Below are positions 6,939 through 11,606 of a stretch of DNA of 11,606 nt, in pieces. A model generated the notes under the pieces. The model did no database searches. It saw only the letters and a list, made by a program, of their open reading frames with translations, and was not told the origin of the DNA. The stretch spans positions 1 to 11,606 of the forward strand of contig CAMKTM010000063.1 of NCBI GenBank assembly GCA_946415695.1, in the 5' to 3' direction. Numbering within the stretch: the first letter of the stretch is position 1; each line of letters begins with the position of its first letter. A program made the translations under genes and the position numbers. The stretch is from an uncultured Prevotellaceae bacterium (GTDB taxonomy: Bacteria > Bacteroidota > Bacteroidia > Bacteroidales > Bacteroidaceae).

Positions 6939-8162
6939 TTATTCGCAGAAGAGTTGCAGCTTGTCGATGAAGAGTTTGCTGCCGATGGCGCCCTGGAAGT
7001 AGCCGCCCTGCCAACTGCTGGCAAAACCGATGATAAGGCTGTAGCCTTCCGATTCCAGAATGTCGGGATCTAATTCCGTCCTGTATTCCACGGGTATGAC
7101 GAACTCTTTCCATTCAGTCGTCACGCCATGAATGGGGTCGGCAGAAAGCTGGTCGGAACCATCGGCATTGTAATGATGGGGCAGACGTCCTAAGCCTACG
7201 ATATGAGGGTTTGTCAGGACATCGCTGCCGTCGAGCTGAACCTTGTTCCCGTTCGCATCCTCGTTGCGGTAGAACACGACGTACGAATCGGGTTCGTCAA
7301 CGACTCCGTTCACAGGGTTGGCGTTCCGGTCTTGGAAGACGCTTCCCCGCTCGTAGCGAAGCCAAACGCGCAGCTGGTCGGGCTTGTGCGCAAAGGGCAG
7401 ACCCAATTGCGTGGCTTTAAGGGCATTCGTCAACGCATTGCCTACATCGAAGAAGCCGTCGAACATCGAGCCCGAAGCGATGCGCATGTTCACCATCTTG
7501 CCAAAAGGACCAGTGTCGCAGGTCTCAAGCTTAACGCAGGCACTGCCGTCGGGACCGCCGCCAGCCACGGGCGTCGTGGGATACTCCATCGGCTTGGCCG
7601 ACGACTTGCTGATCTTGAACCCGGGGTTGCCGTTCTTCCAAGTGCATTCTCCCGTCTCATCGATGAAAGCACTTGGAGCCTCCCAAACATAGTACTTGCC
7701 CGAGGCATCGAGGGAATAGCTTTCGAAGTCGCAGGACAGGTAGCCGTCGCTGGCTTCCTTGTGCTTGACAGAGACATTATAGTCGCGACTCCAGACCTTG
7801 TCCTCTGCCACAACTCGGAAATGAAGCGTCCGCTCGTCTGAATAGTCAACAGCAGAACCGTTCAGGAAGGGCGTCTTGCTGTCGTCTTCTGCAACGATGT
7901 AAACCGAAGCGTCTTCCGTCACACGAAGGGTGGTAGGGATGCTATGAATCTCAGCGTAGCTCTTGACGAGAAAAACAATCTCGTCGGCATCGGAAGGCAC
8001 TTGCTTCAGCGTGTCGTAATCGTGGAAGAAAAAGTCGGAAGGTTTGTCAAGGTGAAGCGAGATGGCTTCGATGTCGCATTCCGTGTTCTCTTTCTCATCC
8101 CGAATACAGGAAGCTAAAAAGAAAGGAGCTAAGGCAAGTGCTGCAATGGTTGCTTTATTCAT
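6939..8162 (-). CDS. PCMD-domain surface lipoprotein
   Basis: A 407-residue lipoprotein. The signal peptide ends in a lipobox FFLASC with the acylated cysteine at residue 19. The following IRDEKEN is charged and acidic, resembling the Bacteroidetes lipoprotein export signal, so surface exposure is likely. Residues about 30-133 form a beta-rich N-terminal domain ending in TLHFRVVAEDKVWSRDYNVSVK, similar in style to DUF5018/Ig-like domains. Residues about 143-405 match the PCMD (putative carbohydrate metabolism) domain: YPTTPVAGGGPDGSACVKLET (194-214), RIASGSMFDGFF (227-238), LGLPFAHKPDQLRVWLRYERG (253-273), LDGSDVLTNPHIVGLGRL (310-327), WKEFVIPVEY (351-360) and IGFASSWQGGYFQGAIGSKLFIDKLQL (378-404). 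PCMD proteins are thought to bind or act on glycans, but activity is not established. A good -7 box lies upstream, and the barrel gene follows. There is no susC/susD pair nearby, so this is not a standard polysaccharide utilisation locus. Confidence 0.88.
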   Translation of the reverse strand: MNKATIAALALAPFFLASCIRDEKENTECDIEAISLHLDKPSDFFFHDYDTLKQVPSDADEIVFLVKSYAEIHSIPTTLRVTEDASVYIVAEDDSKTPFLNGSAVDYSDERTLHFRVVAEDKVWSRDYNVSVKHKEASDGYLSCDFESYSLDASGKYYVWEAPSAFIDETGECTWKNGNPGFKISKSSAKPMEYPTTPVAGGGPDGSACVKLETCDTGPFGKMVNMRIASGSMFDGFFDVGNALTNALKATQLGLPFAHKPDQLRVWLRYERGSVFQDRNANPVNGVVDEPDSYVVFYRNEDANGNKVQLDGSDVLTNPHIVGLGRLPHHYNADGSDQLSADPIHGVTTEWKEFVIPVEYRTELDPDILESEGYSLIIGFASSWQGGYFQGAIGSKLFIDKLQLFCE

Positions 8163-8195
8163 TTCTTACAATCTGTGATTTGCAAAATTCGCCTA

Positions 8196-8203
8196 CAAAG
8201 GTA
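8196..8203 (-). promoter_or_regulatory. -7 element of the PCMD operon promoter
   Basis: TACCTTTG on the minus strand is a perfect TAnnTTTG box about 33 bp upstream of the PCMD ATG. No convincing -33 TTTG is visible 19-20 bp further upstream. The rest of 8163-8326 is AT-rich, with no clear terminator for the gene ending at 8327. Confidence 0.6.
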
Positions 8204-8326
8204 CAACAAAATAAGGAATAAAGCGCTATGAGGTATAAAAAATGTTAAATACTTTCGGTATTAATGCATTATTGTACCACAATTTGATGTAAATCGTAAT
8301 CGATAAAGGCTCAAATGGCAGTCATT

Positions 8327-10150
8327 TTATTGTTCAACAACCATCCGCCGAATGACGATGTCCTTCAGGGGGCGGTCGTTTTCGTCGGTAGCCACTTGCT
8401 GAATGGCTTTGACCACTTCCATGCCTTCTATGACTTCGCCAAAGACGGTGTATTGCCCGTCGAGGTGAGGCGTTCCGCCACGCATATAGTAGTCGTCAAT
8501 CATCTGCGACGTAAGTTCTATGCCCTTTTCCTCGAGCATCTCGCGCACCTTGCGGATGTCGGCTGCTGCCTGCTTCTTTCCATAGACGATGTAGAACTGG
8601 CAGCCGCTGCTCTCCATTTCGGGATTGACGTCGTCGGGCTCTCTGGCAGCGGCAAGCGCTCCTCGCCAATGATACCAGTAAGGCAGGCAGAACTCCGCGG
8701 GAATGGTGTAGCCTGTTCCGCCATCGCCCAGGACTTTCCCTGGCTCGGCATTCCGGCTGTCAGGGTCGCCGCCTTGTATCATGAAGTCCTTGATGCAGCG
8801 ATGGAAGAGCGTGCCGTCGTAGAACCCTTCGCGGGCAAGTTTCAGAAAATTCTTGCTGTGCAGAGGCGTGTCGTCCGACAGGGCGACGCGGATGTTGCCG
8901 ACACTCGTCTCGATGCGGACGACATGGCGTTTCTCTTTCTTCTTGGCATCAACGGAAAGGGTGCCAAAGCAAAGCAGGGCAACGAGGAGGAGAACAAAAG
9001 ACCCTCCCAAACCTTCCCTTAAAGGGAGGGCTTCCTTTGCGGAAATTTCGCCTGCTTTCTCCCCCCTTAAGGGGGAGTCAGAGAGGGTCTTTTTCCCAAA
9101 CAGATACAATTGCAGGAAGGGGCTTACTCTGAGCAATTGGCTGGCCAACAGACAGAAAGCAATCACGACGAGTGCAACACTCACGGAGAGCACGATGGAA
9201 ACCACAAAGTTCGGCTGGTTGCTATTCAGCCATTCTCCCACCTGCGGCAACTTGGGCAGGAGGAGGAAGTGCAGGAGGTAGATGTCGAGGGTGCGGGTGC
9301 CGATGAAACTAAGGAAACGGCCTGCTTCCCGTCCCTCTTCAAACCATTTCTGGTAATGCCTGAAGAACATCACGACAAGCAGGAGGAGGGCATACATCGC
9401 TGTGGTGCGTGGCAGGTTGACCCATACCTTCTTTAATGTGTGAAGCTGGAAGATGTCGGCACAAGAGACAATGGCCAACGTCACGACAAGCGGGAAGAAC
9501 CATGGCGTGTCGAATAGCCTTTCTACGTTGCTCCAATAGCGTCGGACAATGTTGCCAAGCAGGAAGAACTGCATGAAGCGGATGGTTTGTACAAGGCTTG
9601 AATAGGCGAAGAACATGTCTTTGTGGTAGGTGAAGACCTTGGGCAAGTAGAGTGTCTCATAGGCAAAGACGCTGACTGCCCAAGCGAGAAACAGAAGGAA
9701 GCCTTTACCTAAGCCGGCAGCCCTTCTCCCCGCATAGCAGCACATATAATAGATGATGAACATCTGCAGCAAGACCCAAGTGAACCAGTAGCCGCCCTTC
9801 GTGGGGCTTGCCATGAGGCGCATGAAGCCGTCCCAGAAGTCGCCTTTCATCCTGAATATCACGAAAAGGCAAAGAAAGACAAGTGTCGGGATGACCTGCA
9901 CCTTGAACTTCTTCCATGTCAGTTTCAAGGCATTGGGAACGGTCCATGAGAAGTTTGCTTTGTAGGCAAGGAAACCGCTCACGAAGAAGAAGAGCGGCAT
10001 CCGCATCAGTACTAAAGAGGACAGGGCGGCACTGGTCTTCTCGTTCTCATGGAAACCGAATTGTGCCACGTGATAGGCCACCACCAGTATCATGGTAAAG
10101 CCTCGCAAGGCATCCAGCCAAGACAAACGGTTTTTTAGTTTATAGTTCAT
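8327..10150 (-). CDS. acyltransferase-3 / cyclophilin-type peptidyl-prolyl isomerase fusion
   Basis: A 607-residue open frame joining two normally separate proteins. Residues 1 to about 354 are an integral membrane acyltransferase of family 3: RLSWLDALRGFTMILVVAYHV (8-28, with conserved D13, R16 and H27), LMRMPLFFFVSGFLA (48-62), about ten hydrophobic segments, and RTLDIYLLHFLLLP (286-299). Residues 353-385 are encoded by a palindromic repeat element. Residues 384-402 (FVLLLVALLCFGTLSVDA) look like the signal peptide of a secreted protein that has lost its own ATG. Residues 408-607 are a cyclophilin with FHRCIKDFMIQGGDP (449-463; R451, F456, M457 and Q459 match catalytic positions of CypA), CQFYIVYG (517-524) and LDGQYTVFGEVIEGMEVVKAI (563-583). 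The linker is basic, so the isomerase should face the periplasm, and cleavage after VDA could release it. A TTG within the linker (residue 381) is an alternative separate start. The start codon at 10150 lies beside a heptamer repeat array and is uncertain by a few codons. Confidence 0.88.
   Translation of the reverse strand: MNYKLKNRLSWLDALRGFTMILVVAYHVAQFGFHENEKTSAALSSLVLMRMPLFFFVSGFLAYKANFSWTVPNALKLTWKKFKVQVIPTLVFLCLFVIFRMKGDFWDGFMRLMASPTKGGYWFTWVLLQMFIIYYMCCYAGRRAAGLGKGFLLFLAWAVSVFAYETLYLPKVFTYHKDMFFAYSSLVQTIRFMQFFLLGNIVRRYWSNVERLFDTPWFFPLVVTLAIVSCADIFQLHTLKKVWVNLPRTTAMYALLLLVVMFFRHYQKWFEEGREAGRFLSFIGTRTLDIYLLHFLLLPKLPQVGEWLNSNQPNFVVSIVLSVSVALVVIAFCLLASQLLRVSPFLQLYLFGKKTLSDSPLRGEKAGEISAKEALPLREGLGGSFVLLLVALLCFGTLSVDAKKKEKRHVVRIETSVGNIRVALSDDTPLHSKNFLKLAREGFYDGTLFHRCIKDFMIQGGDPDSRNAEPGKVLGDGGTGYTIPAEFCLPYWYHWRGALAAAREPDDVNPEMESSGCQFYIVYGKKQAAADIRKVREMLEEKGIELTSQMIDDYYMRGGTPHLDGQYTVFGEVIEGMEVVKAIQQVATDENDRPLKDIVIRRMVVEQ
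8996..9093. repeat. 98-bp palindromic element with 11-bp terminal inverted repeats inside the fusion gene
   Basis: AAAAGACCCTC (8996-9006) is the exact reverse complement of GAGGGTCTTTT (9083-9093). Inside are two further palindromes: CCCTCCC / GGGAGGG (9002-9008 and 9024-9030) and CCCCCTTAAGGGGG (9062-9075). The layout resembles a miniature inverted-repeat element or the interspersed C/G-rich repeats common between genes in Bacteroidales. Here it is translated without a stop as residues 353-385 of the acyltransferase-cyclophilin protein. Confidence 0.85.
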
Positions 10151-10158
10151 AGTTAAGA

Positions 10159-10269
10159 GGTTAGTGGTTAGAGGTTAGTGGTTAGAGGTTAGAGGTTAGA
10201 GGTTAGTGGTTAGAGGTTAGTGGTTAGAGTTAGTGGTTAGAGGTTAGAGGTTAGTGGTTAGAGGTTAGA
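10159..10269. repeat. GGTTAGW heptamer tandem array
   Basis: Sixteen consecutive units of GGTTAGA or GGTTAGT; one unit (10229-10234) lacks a G. The array begins 9 bp upstream of the start codon of the acyltransferase-cyclophilin gene and, with the inverted array at 10308-10356, brackets a 38-bp centre (10270-10307). The sequence is telomere-like only by coincidence of composition; such heptamers occur between genes in Bacteroidales. Confidence 0.95.
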
Positions 10270-10307
10270 GAATACTTGTTAGTCTTAATCAGCATCCCCA
10301 ACAATCC

Positions 10308-10356
10308 TCTAACCCCTAACCTCTAACCCCTAACCACTAACCACTTACCCCTAACC
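10308..10356. repeat. inverted heptamer array (NCTAACC units)
   Basis: Seven units of the form (T/C/A)CTAACC, one with a substitution (ACTTACC, 10343-10349). They are the reverse complement of the 10159-10269 array, so the transcript can fold into a long stem-loop. The minus-strand glycosyltransferase frame ends inside it: its stop is at 10337-10339 and its last few residues (RLGVSG) are repeat-encoded. Confidence 0.95.
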
Positions 10357-11606
10357 TCTTAATGATTATTTCTGCCACTTCCTTGCCGCATTGCTTCACG
10401 TTATAGTATTGTTCTGCAAGTCTGCGGCCGCGTTTCCCCATCGCTTTGGCTTCTTCCGGATGGCTGGCCATGTAGCGAAGCTTCTCCTTCCATCCTTCTG
10501 CGTCCTTTACGTCTATCCAGAAGCCGCACCCCTCTGCTTCGATGTCTATTGGCATCTGTGGGTTGCGGGTGCAAAGGATGGGCAGTCCAAGGGCAAGTGC
10601 TTCGACGACGGTCGTCAGTCCTACCGTGTAGTTGCTCTCTTGACAACAGATGCAGACGCAGCGGCTCGCGGCCACCTGTTGTGCTATCTCGTGAGGAATG
10701 AGGCGGTCGCCATAGTGTATGTCGATGTTCTCTTTCGGATGAAGGCTTTCGAAATAAGCCTGCCGAATCTTCTGGACATAGAGAACGAGCGGAAGACCTG
10801 TCTCGTGGAATGCTTTGAGCAACGTCTCGTAGTCGCGGAGTTCTTTGCCCGTGGAGATGAAAGCCCCCTCCAGCTTCCTCTTTTGGGGAGTGTCCAAGCT
10901 GCACTTCCCCAAAGGGGGAGCGGGGAGCAAGCTGTCGTAGTAGTCGAGGTCGGCTCCCCAATGCACCATGCTCATGCGCTTCGGGTCGGCTTTCTTTGAG
11001 AGGAGGCTGTCCTGCATAAGCTTTTCGGAGAAGAATATCATGTGGTCCAAGCCACGATAGAAGAGGCGGGCGAGGGCTTCGCGCAGCGGGTTCTCCGCCT
11101 TGACGATGGGTTGGTGGTGCCACGCCACGATGGGATGGCTGTAAAGTCCAAGAGCCCGAAGCAGGACGATGGGTTCTATGCCGTATGTGTGGGTGGCGTA
11201 GAGGATGTCGTAAGGCTTGCGCTCGGTGAGGACTTTCCAGGAAGCGACTATCGTGTCCTGCCATCGCTTGTAGGTATGCTTTTGGTGATGCCAGACCATT
11301 TCAAATCCGTAGTCGGGCAGTTGCAAGGCGCCATAGAGGAAGTGCGAGGAGAACTTCCCTTGCTTCCATTCCCTGACGATGCGTTCCGTGTCCTGAGTGT
11401 GGTAGAAATAAAGTCTCTTCCTTGCTGCCTTTTTTGGGGGAGCATACCTGCCGCTCAGCCAAGGCACGCTTTCCACGAAGGGAACGGCAAGGAAGCACAG
11501 CGTGAACGTGATAATCAGGATGACGATGAGGTCGGGGATGCTCTTGTCTATGTTGTGTCCAAGCAATCTGCTGACTTGAACATAGCTCAGGACGAGAGGG
11601 TAGTGC
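10337..11606 (-). CDS. glycosyltransferase (GT4-like), 5' partial, apparently fused to an acyltransferase C-terminus
   Basis: The frame is open to the right edge, so the gene is incomplete at its N-terminus; a TTG at 11566 is possible but unlikely to be the start. From about 11415 down to 10340 it encodes a GT-B glycosyltransferase: KRLYFYHTQDTERIVREWK at the beginning, IVAWHHQPIVKAENPLREA, MIFFSEKLMQDSL and VHWGADLDYYDSLL, then GAFISTGKELRDYETLLKAF and the donor-site region ESNYTVGLTTVVEALALGLPIL, ending IIIKRLGVSG. The preceding 60 or so residues contain HYPLVLSYVQ and a hydrophobic span IVILIITFTLCFLAVPFVE, as at the C-terminal end of an acyltransferase-3 protein. There is no ATG between this and the glycosyltransferase domain. 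Likely role: sugar transfer onto a cell-surface glycan or lipid, combined with acylation; the substrate is unknown. About 20 residues near 10865-10930 (PAPPLGKCSLDTPQKRKLEG) derive from a repeat. Confidence 0.82.
   Translation of the reverse strand, partial: HYPLVLSYVQVSRLLGHNIDKSIPDLIVILIITFTLCFLAVPFVESVPWLSGRYAPPKKAARKRLYFYHTQDTERIVREWKQGKFSSHFLYGALQLPDYGFEMVWHHQKHTYKRWQDTIVASWKVLTERKPYDILYATHTYGIEPIVLLRALGLYSHPIVAWHHQPIVKAENPLREALARLFYRGLDHMIFFSEKLMQDSLLSKKADPKRMSMVHWGADLDYYDSLLPAPPLGKCSLDTPQKRKLEGAFISTGKELRDYETLLKAFHETGLPLVLYVQKIRQAYFESLHPKENIDIHYGDRLIPHEIAQQVAASRCVCICCQESNYTVGLTTVVEALALGLPILCTRNPQMPIDIEAEGCGFWIDVKDAEGWKEKLRYMASHPEEAKAMGKRGRRLAEQYYNVKQCGKEVAEIIIKRLGVSG
10863..10930. repeat. 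C/G-rich palindromic repeat embedded in the glycosyltransferase gene
   Basis: Two imperfect palindromes, around CTTTTGGGGAG (10880-10890) and CTTCCCCAAAGGGGGAG (10904-10920), are bounded by GCCCCCTCC (10863-10871) and GGAGCGGGGAGC (10917-10928). The design resembles the 98-bp element at 8996-9093. It encodes an extra low-complexity stretch between YYDSLL and AFISTGKE of the glycosyltransferase without breaking the frame. Confidence 0.7.

Noticed and set aside
8293..8304. ATCGTAATCGAT near-palindrome downstream of the cyclophilin stop as a terminator
   Set aside because: Only 4-bp arms and no T-run; too weak to call.
10159..10356. Telomere-like repeats indicating eukaryotic DNA or a linear replicon end
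   Set aside because: The array is internal, in two orientations, 7 bp in period and surrounded by ordinary Bacteroidales genes.

Overview
The window looks like a Bacteroidales chromosome, possibly a Prevotella or Bacteroides relative with rather GC-rich coding DNA. The reasons are a split methylmalonyl-CoA mutase (mutA/mutB), PCMD and OmpW/PorT-like surface proteins, promoter boxes of the TAnnTTTG type, AT-rich leaders without Shine-Dalgarno sites, and abundant short GC-rich or heptameric interspersed repeats. Species cannot be settled from the sequence alone.

Layout. Positions 1-2581 (minus strand): a propionate/succinate-pathway operon with a good promoter at 2551-2581, then mutA (643-2493), a GxxExxY-family gene (141-635) and the first 26 codons of mutB (1-79). 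The GxxExxY gene is wedged between the two mutase subunit genes and is bounded by inverted repeats. Positions 2665-5877 (plus strand, divergent): an AspT/YidE-type exchanger (2691-4394) followed 19 bp later by a DUF1846 protein (4414-5877). Positions 5878-6040: convergent intergenic DNA with five 22-bp tandem repeats and a perfect 15-bp hairpin. Positions 6041-8203 (minus): a PCMD lipoprotein (6939-8162) and a small outer-membrane beta-barrel protein (6041-6862), probably one operon from a promoter near 8200. Positions 8327-11606 (minus): two apparently chimeric genes. One is a glycosyltransferase whose frame is open to the window edge and carries what looks like an acyltransferase C-terminus upstream. 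The other is an acyltransferase-3 protein fused in frame to a cyclophilin. They are separated by telomere-like GGTTAGW heptamers arranged as a large inverted repeat.

The most unusual theme is the role of repeats. A 98-bp palindromic element with 11-bp terminal inverted repeats lies exactly at the acyltransferase-cyclophilin junction, is translated in frame, and seems to have created the fusion. Related C/G-rich sequence lies in frame inside the glycosyltransferase, possibly at its own N-terminal junction, and between the PCMD and barrel genes. Heptamer repeats also supply the end of the glycosyltransferase and part of a signal peptide. I see no RNA genes, CRISPR array, prophage or full insertion sequence.
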